A stretch of DNA of 64,000 bases from DATFRX01 sp035630615 (GTDB lineage: Bacteria > Actinomycetota > Actinomycetes > Propionibacteriales > Nocardioidaceae), in contig DASQKI010000003.1 of NCBI GenBank assembly GCA_035630615.1, positions 34,873 through 98,872 on the forward strand, in the 5' to 3' direction. Position 1 is the first letter of the stretch; each line of letters begins with the position of its first letter. The notes under the pieces were generated by a model. That model worked only from the letters and a program-made list of their open reading frames with translations. It made no database searches and was not told the origin of the DNA. Positions 52,821 to 61,030 of this stretch are shown piece by piece. The position numbers and the translations under genes were made by a program.

Positions 52821-54250
52821 ATGGGCCACATCCACAAGAAGCGGCGGGTCGCCGCCGCCGTTGCCGGGGCTGCCGGGGCCGCGCTCGCACTGGTCGCCGC
52901 GCTGTCCGGAGGCGCCTCGACGGCCACGACTTCCGCAACGCACGCGTCCCCGTCGGGTGGGGCGACGCTTGCCGAGCAGAGCCGGTCCGCCGACGACGGT
53001 CTCCGGCCGGCCTTCCGGGCCGCGTCGCAGCGTTACGACGTGCCGGTGGCGGTGCTCTTCGCCGTCGGCTACGCCCAGACCCATCTCGACAGTCACGATG
53101 GCGAACCCAGCTTCGAGCGGGGCTACGGCGTCATGCACCTGGTCGACAACCCCACCAACCACACGCTCGATGCGGCGGCACGGCTGGCCGGCCTGTCGCA
53201 AGCCGAGCTACGACAAGACTCCGCCGCCAACGTCGAGGGCGCCGCCGCGCTGCTCAGCAGCTGCGCCGACCGGCCGGCATCGGCCGCGCCGACCGCGATC
53301 GGCTCGGCGCGTGGTACCCGGTCGTCGCGAGGTACGCGCACTCGTCGAACCCGTGGACGGCCCGGCTGTATGCCGACACGGTCTACGACCACATCGCGTC
53401 CGGCGTCCGGATCGGCACCGAATCCGGCGACGTCCTGGAGCTGCGGGCGCATCCCAACGTCCGGCCGGACCGCGGACGATACGCCGACGTTGCGCAGCCG
53501 CAGCGCGAAGGGCTCGTGGCGGGCTTTCCCGGCGCGATCTGGAACCCGGCGAGCTCGTCCAACTACAACGCGGCCGATCGGGGCGCCGGCGACATCACTG
53601 CCGTGGTCATCCACACGACACAGGGCTCGTACGCCGGCACGATCAGCTGGTTCCAGAACCCCGACGCTCAGGTCAGTGCGCACTACGTGATCCGGTCGTC
53701 CGACGGCGAGATCACCCAGATGGTCGACGACTCCGACATCGCCTGGCACGCCCGCGACGGCAACTCGTACTCGATCGGCATCGAGCACGAGGGCTTTGTC
53801 GACGACCCGTCGTGGTACACCGACGCGATGTACCAGGCGTCGGCCCAGGTGACGGCGTACGCGTGCGGCACCTACGGCTTCACCTGCGACCGCAGTCACG
53901 TCGTGGGCCACTCCGAGGTGCCGGGCAACGACCACACCGATCCGGGGCCGTATTGGGACTGGGACTACTACATGAGTCTGGTCACCGGCACTGAGCCACC
54001 GGAGTACAACTTCTCCACCTGGGGCGAGGGCGTCAACGTCCGCGAGGACGCCTACCTGTCGTCGCCCGTCGTGACGACGATCGCCGGCCCGACAAGCGTC
54101 TTCGTCGAGTGCCAGAAGCAGGGCGACCTCGTCGAGGTCGACGGCTACTCCAACGACTGGTGGGCGAAGCTACGTGACAAGGGTGGCTTCATCACCCAGA
54201 TCTACGTCGACCACCCGGACTCGCCCCTGCCCGACGTGCCGATGTGCTAG
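52821..54250 (+). pseudogene. secreted N-acetylmuramoyl-L-alanine amidase, frameshifted
   Basis: A signal peptide (MGHIHKKRRVAAAVAG...) and an N-terminal domain (VPVAVLFAVGYAQTHLD; GYGVMHLVDNPTNHTLDAAARLAGL) lie in one frame up to about 53270. The rest is in another frame: RLGAWYPVVARYAHSSNP, then an Amidase_2 domain with zinc ligands in VIHTTQG, VVGHSEVPG and HTDPGPYWDWDYY, and a C-terminal SH3-like module (WGEGVNVREDAYL). A single-base shift between about 53250 and 53280 is enough to explain it. Without that shift it would be a complete autolysin-type amidase of about 476 residues. It could be a sequencing error or a real lesion. Confidence 0.85.
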
Positions 54251-54305
54251 CTCATCCAAGGCCCGGCGGCGCCGCTACCGAAAGCCCTCAACAAGCGTCG
54301 GCGGG

Positions 54306-55361
54306 TTACGCGGGGAGCAGGCAGCTCGGCTGACTCACGGCGAGCGGCTCGCCGACGGCAGACGGCATCCCCGAATCCGGGTCGACGGCGAACGCCTGGA
54401 CGGCGTCGCTGGCTTGGTTGGCGACATAGAGGTTCCGGCCGTTCGGCGACAGTGCGAGGTCGCGCGGATGCTCACCTCCGGCCGACACATTCGCACGGAG
54501 CCGTACGCCAGGACCGTCGACGTCGAAGACCGCGATCGTGTCCGGTCCGCGGTTGGCGACGTAGCACCGTCGGCCGTCCGTCGACAGTCGGATCGCGGAC
54601 GGAAAGCTCGTCTCGCCGAACTCGATCGTCCGCACGGTGTCCACGATTGACGGGCCCTCGGCGCCGTCGAGGTCCAGCACCGTGAGCGACGAGTCGAGCT
54701 CGCCCGCGACGTAGGCATAGGAGCCGCGGACGCACAGGTGCCGTGGGCCGCTCCCGGCCGGCATGGCGATCTCGCGGTCGCGTCGCAGCCGTCCGGCGTC
54801 GAGGCGGTATCGGACGACGCGGTCGATGCCGAGGTCGGCGACGAGCACGATCCGGTCGCCGTCGCGGCCGCGGTGGTCGATGGCCATATGGGCGTGCGGT
54901 TCGGTCTGGCGCCCTCCGGGCCGGTCGTCCGGGCCATGGCCCTCGTGCTGCCTGACGTCGGTGGCCGATCTGAGCGAACCGTCGGGTGCGATCGGAAGGA
55001 CGGCGACCGACCCCGAGCCATAGTTGGCGACGAACACGCAGGTCGCCTCTGCGGAGACCGCCACGTGACACGGCCCGGCACCTCCGGTCGACTGGACGTC
55101 GCCGTGCGGTCGTAGTCCACCGTCGTCGGTCGGGGCGAACGCGGCCACCTGCCCGTCGTCGTTTTCCAACACCGCATAGACGAGTCCCGACGGTCCGCGA
55201 GCCAGATAGCTGGCATTGTGTGCCGTGAGAGCGTCTCCTCGGCGCCGGAGCACGCCGGTGTCGGGGTCGGCGACCGCGGAGGTGATCGCGCCCGGAGTGC
55301 TCGTGGTGGAGAAGGAGCCGATCCACCAGCGCCCGACCGCTGTCGTGGGCGTCGGCGTCAC
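54306..55361 (-). CDS. lactonase family seven-bladed propeller protein
   Basis: 351 residues made of repeated propeller blades: WWIGSFSTTSTPG, GLVYAVLENDDGQV, GPCHVAVSAEATCVFVANYGSGSV, HAHMAIDHRGRDGDRIVLVADLG, GPRHLCVRGSYAYV and HPRDLALSPNGRNLYVANQ. This is the Lactonase family that includes 6-phosphogluconolactonase Pgl; the usual substrates are sugar lactones. There is no signal peptide. It is divergent from the IclR gene and near a dehydrogenase and aldolase, so hydrolysis of a sugar lactone is likely. The GTG at 55361 has GAGAGG seven bases upstream. Confidence 0.85.
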   Translation of the reverse strand: MTPTPTTAVGRWWIGSFSTTSTPGAITSAVADPDTGVLRRRGDALTAHNASYLARGPSGLVYAVLENDDGQVAAFAPTDDGGLRPHGDVQSTGGAGPCHVAVSAEATCVFVANYGSGSVAVLPIAPDGSLRSATDVRQHEGHGPDDRPGGRQTEPHAHMAIDHRGRDGDRIVLVADLGIDRVVRYRLDAGRLRRDREIAMPAGSGPRHLCVRGSYAYVAGELDSSLTVLDLDGAEGPSIVDTVRTIEFGETSFPSAIRLSTDGRRCYVANRGPDTIAVFDVDGPGVRLRANVSAGGEHPRDLALSPNGRNLYVANQASDAVQAFAVDPDSGMPSAVGEPLAVSQPSCLLPA

Positions 55362-55408
55362 TGTGGCACCTCTCGTGACCGTGGTGTCATCTTGGAGCTG
55401 AATACAAT

Positions 55409-55419
55409 ATCTCGAAGAT
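55409..55419. promoter_or_regulatory. candidate IclR-type operator half-dyad, site 1
   Basis: ATCTCGAAGAT: ATCT and AGAT arms around a three-base centre, in the AT-richest part of the gap between the lactonase and the IclR regulator genes. Similar sites lie at 56358 and 63455. Confidence 0.45.
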
Positions 55420-55486
55420 TCGCAACCACGCCGTACGCTCTGCGCGCGGGGGCAACGGGATCGCACGAACGCGTCGGGAGGCAAAG

Positions 55487-56335
55487 ATGCCGAGCAGCAA
55501 GACGTCGTCGCAAGGTCAGCGGGCTCCGTCACCCGCGGTCGCTCGCGCACTCACCGTCCTCGAGACGCTCGTCGAGACCGAGGAGGATCTCACGCTGACG
55601 GCGCTCGCCAAGCGCACCAACATCCCGCTGGCGACCTGCGCGTCGATCGCGTACACGCTCGAGCAGCGCGGCTATGCGGCTCGACGGCAGGTGGGGCGCA
55701 GCCACTTCTGGCGGCCGACCTTGCGGTTGTACGGGTTGGCGACCCAGCTGATTCGCCGGGTCGACCTGTCGGAGGTGGCCCAGCCCGAGATCCGCCACGT
55801 CGCCGACGTCGTCGGGATGCCGACGCATGTGGGTGTGCTGACGGGCAACAGCGTGGTCTACGTCGCGAAGGCGGCACTGCCGGGGTTCATCCAGTTCGAC
55901 ACCTATCCGGGCAAGGTCGCGTCGTTCAACCTCACGGCGTTGGGCAAGGCGATCTCGGCCTATCTCACCGACGCCGAGCTCGAGCCGCTTCTCGGTCAGC
56001 TGTCGCGGGGACGGGGGCCCAAGGCGCGGGCAGCCGATGCCGGCACCTTCCGCAAGGAGCTCGACACGGTCCGCAAGCAGGGCTATGCCGTCGAGGACCA
56101 GGAGGAGCAGGCCGACATCGCCTGCGTAGCGGCGCCGTTCTTCGATGCCGACCAGGCGGTTGCGGGCGCCGTCGGCGTGACGGGCTTCGCCCGCGAGCTA
56201 CGTGGGGTCAAGCGCAAGGAGGCGATCCGCGAAGTCGTCGCCGCCGCCCAGTCCATCTCGCGCAAGCTCGGCTTCGACGGCGTCGTTGAGACCATCGACC
56301 GGGGCGCGCTTGCGAGCACTCGGGCCTGCTCCTAG
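55487..56335 (+). CDS. IclR family transcriptional regulator
   Basis: 282 residues. The N-terminal winged helix (AVARALTVLETLVETEEDLTLTALAKRTNIPLATCASIAYTLEQRGY in part) is followed by the ligand-binding domain with THVGVLTGNSVVYVAKAALPG, NLTALGKAISAYL and QGYAVEDQEEQADIACVAAPFFD. IclR proteins usually repress or activate catabolic operons and bind small acids or sugars. It is divergent from a lactonase gene and leads a run of catabolic genes on the same strand. GGGAGG lies before the ATG. It is intact although several targets appear broken. Confidence 0.92.
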   Translation: MPSSKTSSQGQRAPSPAVARALTVLETLVETEEDLTLTALAKRTNIPLATCASIAYTLEQRGYAARRQVGRSHFWRPTLRLYGLATQLIRRVDLSEVAQPEIRHVADVVGMPTHVGVLTGNSVVYVAKAALPGFIQFDTYPGKVASFNLTALGKAISAYLTDAELEPLLGQLSRGRGPKARAADAGTFRKELDTVRKQGYAVEDQEEQADIACVAAPFFDADQAVAGAVGVTGFARELRGVKRKEAIREVVAAAQSISRKLGFDGVVETIDRGALASTRACS

Positions 56336-56357
56336 AATCCTCCGGATAGCGAGAGAA

Positions 56358-56368
56358 ATCTTCAAGAT
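56358..56368. promoter_or_regulatory. candidate IclR-type operator half-dyad, site 2
   Basis: ATCTTCAAGAT, a perfect 11-base palindrome apart from its centre, 13 bases before the oxidoreductase start in the 45-base gap after the IclR gene. It is identical to site 1 at 9 of 11 positions. Confidence 0.45.
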
Positions 56369-56380
56369 ACGGAAGACTCA

Positions 56381-57382
56381 ATGCTGGATGTGGCGCTCGT
56401 CGGGCTCGGTGACATCGGCCTGAGTGCACATCTGCCGGCACTCGTTCGCCATCCCGACGTGCGGATCGCCGCTCTCGTCGACCCGGACCCGCAGCGTCGC
56501 GACCGGGTTCGCGACCTGGTCGGCGACGTCGTCGTTGCGGCCGATCTCGACGACGGGTTGGCAGCCGGGGTCGCCGCTGTCGTGCTCGCCACGCCGCCCT
56601 GGATCACGCCCGATCTCACGCTCCGGGCCGTGCGATCCGGTCGCTTCGTGTTGGCCGAGAAGCCGGTCGCAACGTCGGTGGCCGCTGCCGCGATCTACGA
56701 CCAGCTCACCGAGGCGGAACGGGCGCGAGTCCAGGTCGGCCTGACCTATCGGCACGACCCGGCCATCACCCAGCTGCGCGACTGGGTGTCGTCGGGGCGG
56801 CTGGGCCGACCGCTTCTGGTGCGCGCGCACATCTACGACGAGGTACTCGACGCGGCCGATGTCGAGCACGCCGGACGCATCCGTACGACGCTGGCGCACG
56901 GCCCGCCGATCGTGCACGAGGGTGCACACCTCTTCGACTGGCTCGCCGTCGTCCTCGACGCGACCAGCTCGCGAGTCGCCGATGCATGGTCGATGCAAAC
57001 CGACCGCGAGTCGCCCGCGCCCAACCTGATCGGGGCGCGCCTGGCGTACCCCGACGACACCACGGCTCTGGTGGAGTTCGGCTGGCTCACAGCGGCCCAG
57101 CCGGCGACCGAGCTCAGCATCCTCGGCCCGTTGGGTTACGTCGTGCTCGACGGCGACACCTTCGACCTGACGTTGCAGACGGCCGACGGCGTCGAGACCG
57201 TCGAGTTTCCAGGCGAGCGAGTGCCGCGCTGCTTCGACCGGCAGCTCGACGCATTCGTCGACCTCGTCGAGGGTCGGCGCCACACGCCGGAGCCAGGCCT
57301 GGCGGCCGGACGGGCCGCCCTCGCGGTCGCCGAGGACGTGGTCCGGTGCGCATCCCTCCGGAAGGAGACCTCATGGACGTGA
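56381..57382 (+). CDS. Gfo/Idh/MocA family oxidoreductase
   Basis: 333 residues. A Rossmann domain (LDVALVGLGDIGLSAHLPAL; DPDPQRR) is followed by AEKPVATS, with the lysine of the family EKP motif, and GLTYRHDPAITQLRDWV. The C-terminal domain carries IVHEGAHLFDWLAVV, with a catalytic-type histidine. Such NAD(P) enzymes oxidise sugars, inositols or amino sugars. It lies just downstream of an IclR gene and upstream of creatininase-, amidohydrolase- and dehydratase-like genes, suggesting the first oxidation of a sugar. Its 3' end overlaps the creatininase-family gene by ten bases. Confidence 0.9.
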   Translation: MLDVALVGLGDIGLSAHLPALVRHPDVRIAALVDPDPQRRDRVRDLVGDVVVAADLDDGLAAGVAAVVLATPPWITPDLTLRAVRSGRFVLAEKPVATSVAAAAIYDQLTEAERARVQVGLTYRHDPAITQLRDWVSSGRLGRPLLVRAHIYDEVLDAADVEHAGRIRTTLAHGPPIVHEGAHLFDWLAVVLDATSSRVADAWSMQTDRESPAPNLIGARLAYPDDTTALVEFGWLTAAQPATELSILGPLGYVVLDGDTFDLTLQTADGVETVEFPGERVPRCFDRQLDAFVDLVEGRRHTPEPGLAAGRAALAVAEDVVRCASLRKETSWT

Positions 57383-58100
57383 TCCGCTGGGCCGAGACCG
57401 ATCGGGAGCGACTGACCCAGACCCTGCCTGAGGCGGTGGTCGTGATGCCGCTGGGCGCGACCGAGCAGCACGGGCCGCACCTGCCGACCGGCACCGACGC
57501 GCGCTGCTCGCTACCGAGGTCGCCGGGCTGGCCGTCTCGATCGCCGCCGTCGACGCGACTCGTGACTTCGTCATCGCACCGAGCCTGCGGGTCGGCGCAT
57601 CCGACCATCACATCCCGTTCGGCGGCACCCTCTCGCTCGGGCCAGAGACGCTGTTGTCGGTCGTGCTCGACATCGCGCACTCGGTGGTCCGGGCCGGTGG
57701 CCGTCGACTCGTGCTGATCAACGGCCACGGCGGCAACACCGGCGTCTGCCATGCGGCCGCGGCGGCCGCCGGCTCGCGATGGGACGTCGCGGTGGCGCAC
57801 CTCGACTATTGGGACGTTGCCGACCGGAGCCCGGCCGACGGCACTCCGGTGCCCGGGCATGCCGGCGCGTTCGAGACGTCGATGATGTTGGCCGTGCGTC
57901 CGGAGCTGGTCGCGCCGAGGTCGCCGCGCGATGCGCCCCAGCTCGGTCCCGCCGACCTGCACAGCGCCGACGTCTGGCGCCGCATCGACGGCTACACCGA
58001 CCAGCCCGATCGGGCCGACGCCGCCTGGGGCGACGAGTGGCTGACCGAGATCAGCACGGCGCTCGCCCGGCGACTCGTCGACCTGGCAGGTGAGATGTGA
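57373..58100 (+). pseudogene. creatininase family amidohydrolase, frameshifted
   Basis: It starts with ATG 57373 after AAGGAGA: MDVIRWAETDRERLTQTLPEAVVVMPLGATEQHGPHLPTG is cut here to its core MPLGATEQHGPHLPTGTDA, the metal-binding beginning of the family. Near 57503 the phase changes; ALLATEVAGLAVSIAAVDATR, ASDHHIPFGGTLSLG and LINGHGGNTG continue in another frame to 58100. A one-base loss restores a protein of about 242 residues. Members cleave cyclic amides (creatinine) or act on lactams and formamides in cofactor and sugar pathways. The end overlaps the next start. Confidence 0.85.
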
Positions 58101-58503
58101 TCGACTTCCACACCCACAGCCCGGCTTGGCGCAGCGCGACCTGGCTGTCCGGCGTCACGATCGGGCCGGACGAGTTCGTCGGCTTCATGAACTCCACCGG
58201 CATCGACACCGCCGTCGTCTTGGCCCACGACGGGCTGTTTCACGCGACCCCCGAGAGCAACGACGAGCTCGCCGGGTTCGCTGCCGCGTACCCGAACCGG
58301 ATGGTCGCCTTCGGCACCGTCAACCCGCGCCATCCCGACGCGGTGTCCGAAGCTGAGCGGATCGTCGGCGAGCTGGGCATGCGAGGCATGAAGCTGCATC
58401 CGTGGCTGCAGGGCTTCAGCCCGCACGAGGCCAGCCTCGACCCGATCTGCGACGTCGTACGGCAGGCCGGCGGCATCTTGTTGAGCCACGACGGCACACC
58501 GCC
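58097..58503 (+). pseudogene. amidohydrolase_2 family protein, 5' remnant
   Basis: GTG 58097 overlaps the previous stop. DFHTHSPAWRSATW holds the HxH metal pair, then GIDTAVVLAHDG, MVAFGTVNPRHPDAV, RGMKLHPWLQGF and LLSHDGTPP carry the first 135 residues of a TIM-barrel amidohydrolase. After the histidine of HDGTPP, homology stops at about 58503 and an enolase-superfamily sequence begins in another frame. About 150 residues of the C-terminal barrel are missing. The fragment cannot make an active enzyme because its later ligands are gone. Confidence 0.8.
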
Positions 58504-59391
58504 GTGCTGGCGCCGGGTCTTCTCGGTCGGCCGCTCGCTCCGGTCGGCGCTCTCGAGACGCGGATGGACAAGGTGCTGGCTCAAAACCCGTTCACCAAGG
58601 CCGGCGTCTCGATCGCGTTGTGGGATGCGTTCGCGCGTACGGTCGGCCTCCCGCTCGCGACGGTGCTCGGCGGCCCGTACCGCGAGGAGATCCCGATCAA
58701 GCTCTCGCTGTCGGGCGATACCGCCGACCTCGCTCGGGCTCACCGGGCCGCGGCGGCGGCCGGCTTCGGCGCGTTCAAGGTCAAGGTCGGCCTCGGCCCG
58801 GCCGGCGACGTCGCGCGGTTCGCCCGCGCCCGCGAGCTGGTCGGCCCCGACGCGCTGCTCGGTGCCGACGCCAACGGCGGCTGGACTCGGGCGGAGGCGC
58901 GCGAGACCGTTCCGGCGCTGATCGAGCACGGCCTGGCCTTCATCGAGCAGCCGGTGGCCGCGCCCGACCTCGACGGGATGCGATCGCTGCGCGACCTCGG
59001 CGTGCCGGTCGTCGCCGACGAGTCGGTGTTCGGCGTCGACGACCTGGTCCGGGTGATCCGGGCCGAGGCGGCCGACGTGGTGAGCGTTTACGTCGGCAAG
59101 TGCCGCGGGCCGGGTCGCGCCCTACAGCTGGCCCGCGTCGCCGAGGCGTTCGGGCTCGATGTGCTGATCGGATCCAATGGCGAGCTCGGAGTCGGCGCCG
59201 CCGCCCAGCTGCACGTGGCGGCCGCGCTGCCGGCGCTCTCGGCGTTTCCGTCCGACATCATCGGCGCCCACTACTACGACGACGACGTCCTGGCCGCACC
59301 GCTCGACAGCGACGGACGCCGAGTACGGCTGGGTCCCGAAGCCGGCTTGGGCGTCGCCGTACGCGAAGACCTGTTGAAGGAGTTCGCATGA
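58504..59391 (+). pseudogene. mandelate racemase/muconate lactonizing family protein, 3' remnant
   Basis: The frame carries LAPGLLGRPLAPVGALETRMDKVLAQNPFTKAG (in part), SIALWDAFARTVGLPLATVLGGP, FKVKVGLG with the KxK pair, GADANGGW, FIEQPVA, VADESVFG and VGKCRGPGRAL with the lysine of the lactonizing-enzyme subgroup. This is the barrel domain of an enolase-superfamily dehydratase or cycloisomerase. The N-terminal capping domain of about 90 residues is missing; the junction with the amidohydrolase remnant lies at about 58504. It ends with an ATGA overlap with the next gene. Confidence 0.8.
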
Positions 59392-60284
59392 TCGTCGACG
59401 TCCATGCCCACACCCCGACGCATCGAGACGCCGTGCCGCCGGACGAGCGACGGGAATATCACGGCTGGCGCACCGACCGGTCCGTCGTGACGACCAACTC
59501 GTGGGCCGACTACGACGAGGCGATGTCGGCAGCGGACGTGTCCATCGTCTTCAACATCGCCGTCGACGACCCGGAGGCCGCGACCGGGCTGCCGTACCTG
59601 CCGGAGCACACAAACACGGCCACGGCCGACTTCGTGGCCGACGATCCGACACGGCGGATCGGGTTCATGTCGGTCAACCCGACCTGGCCGGATGTCTTCG
59701 ACGAGGCAGACCGCTGCCGCGACCTCGGCCTCGTCGGCGTGAAGCTCGGGCCCAACTACCAAGACTTCGACCCGCTGTCGGAGCCGGCGCTGGCGTTCTA
59801 TGCGTACTGCGAGAAGCGCGGCCTGCCGATCCTGTTCCACCAAGGAGCGTCGCCGATCCGACAGGCTCCGCTGCGCTACACGTACCCGTTGGTCACCGAC
59901 GAGGTCGCCCTGCGGTTTCCGGAGCTGCGCATCGTCATGGCGCACATGGGACATCCGTGGGGCAAGGAGACCGTCGTGACCATCCGCAAGCACCCGCACG
60001 TCTACGCCGACGTCTCGTCGATCTACCTGCGGCCGTGGGTCTGCTACGAGTCGCTGCTGGCCGCCGTCGAGTGGGGCGCCGCGCACAAACTGCTGCTGGG
60101 GTCGGACTTCCCGATCGCCAACACCGCCGAGGCGATCGCCGGGCTCCGCCGGGTCAACGACATCGTCGGTGGCACCGCGATGCCGCGCATCCCGGACGAC
60201 ATCATCGACGGCATCGTGCACGCCGATGCGCTCGGCGCACTGGGGCTCTCGGTTTCGGGCCTCTCGGTCGGGGGAGCGACATGA
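59388..60284 (+). CDS. amidohydrolase_2 family protein, complete
   Basis: 298 residues. The metal ligands are all present: VDVHAHT (HxH), ILFHQGASP, MAHMGHPWGKE and LLGSDFP with the aspartate. GVKLGPNYQDF and YADVSSIY complete the family pattern (PF04909), which includes lactonases, decarboxylases and hydrolases of sugar lactones. It overlaps the preceding remnant by ATGA, so it was the next gene of the operon. The nearest intact lactonase-type enzyme to the dehydrogenase, it could open a sugar lactone. Confidence 0.88.
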   Translation: MIVDVHAHTPTHRDAVPPDERREYHGWRTDRSVVTTNSWADYDEAMSAADVSIVFNIAVDDPEAATGLPYLPEHTNTATADFVADDPTRRIGFMSVNPTWPDVFDEADRCRDLGLVGVKLGPNYQDFDPLSEPALAFYAYCEKRGLPILFHQGASPIRQAPLRYTYPLVTDEVALRFPELRIVMAHMGHPWGKETVVTIRKHPHVYADVSSIYLRPWVCYESLLAAVEWGAAHKLLLGSDFPIANTAEAIAGLRRVNDIVGGTAMPRIPDDIIDGIVHADALGALGLSVSGLSVGGAT

Positions 60285-61024
60285 TCGTCGACGCGCACGT
60301 ACGCGTCGGTGCGAGCCGCGATGCCGGCCTCACGGTCGACGATCTCCTCGCGACGATGGAGTCGCTCGGCATCGACCGGGCACTGGTCGCCCCCGACGAG
60401 GGGGGCATCGCCTATCACAATCGGACCGGCAACGACGCCGTACTCACGGCCGCCGCTCGATCGGACGGCCGACTCCTGGCGTACGCGGTGGCCAACCCGT
60501 GGCGCGGCCGCGACGCGGTCGACGAGCTGCGTCGGGCTCACGACGGGGGAGCGCGAGCGCTCGCGATCGACTCGGTGCTGCAGGGCTTCGACCTGCTCGA
60601 CGGGTTGGTCGGTCCGCTGCTGACGTTTGCCGGTGAGGTGGGCTGGCCGGTCTACGTGCGGACCGGGACGCCACCGAATGCGTTGCCGCTGCCGCTCGCG
60701 ACGCTGGCCCGCCGGCATGCCGATCTCGCGTTCGTCATGGGTCGCAGCGGGGCGACCGACTTCTGGATCGACGCCGCCCCGGCGCTGCGCTACGCGACGA
60801 ACCTGTACGCCGACACGGCCTATGCGCCGTGGGACACCGTGCTGACCGGGTTCGCCGACGATCCCGAGATCGGATCTTCGAGGCTGGTCTTCTCGACCGA
60901 CGCGCCCTACACCGTCCCGGCGGCCGAGGTGCGCCGGATCGCCGGGTGGCCGATCGGCGACGAGCAGCGCGCCGACGTCCTGGGCGGGACGCTCATACGC
61001 CTACTCGATGCTGCGACGCCCTGA
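60281..61024 (+). CDS. amidohydrolase_2-like protein without metal ligands
   Basis: 247 residues, a shorter relative of the preceding gene. VDAHVRVGASRD replaces the HxH pair by HxR, VYVRTGTPPN replaces the second histidine region, and FVMGRSGATDFW replaces HxG; only FSTDAPY keeps the aspartate. With three expected ligands changed, it is unlikely to be a classical metal enzyme and may bind a ligand or a partner subunit. It overlaps the previous gene by four bases. The fold pattern (YADTAY, LLDAAT) is otherwise kept. Confidence 0.75.
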   Translation: MIVDAHVRVGASRDAGLTVDDLLATMESLGIDRALVAPDEGGIAYHNRTGNDAVLTAAARSDGRLLAYAVANPWRGRDAVDELRRAHDGGARALAIDSVLQGFDLLDGLVGPLLTFAGEVGWPVYVRTGTPPNALPLPLATLARRHADLAFVMGRSGATDFWIDAAPALRYATNLYADTAYAPWDTVLTGFADDPEIGSSRLVFSTDAPYTVPAAEVRRIAGWPIGDEQRADVLGGTLIRLLDAATP

Positions 61025-61030
61025 GGCGGC

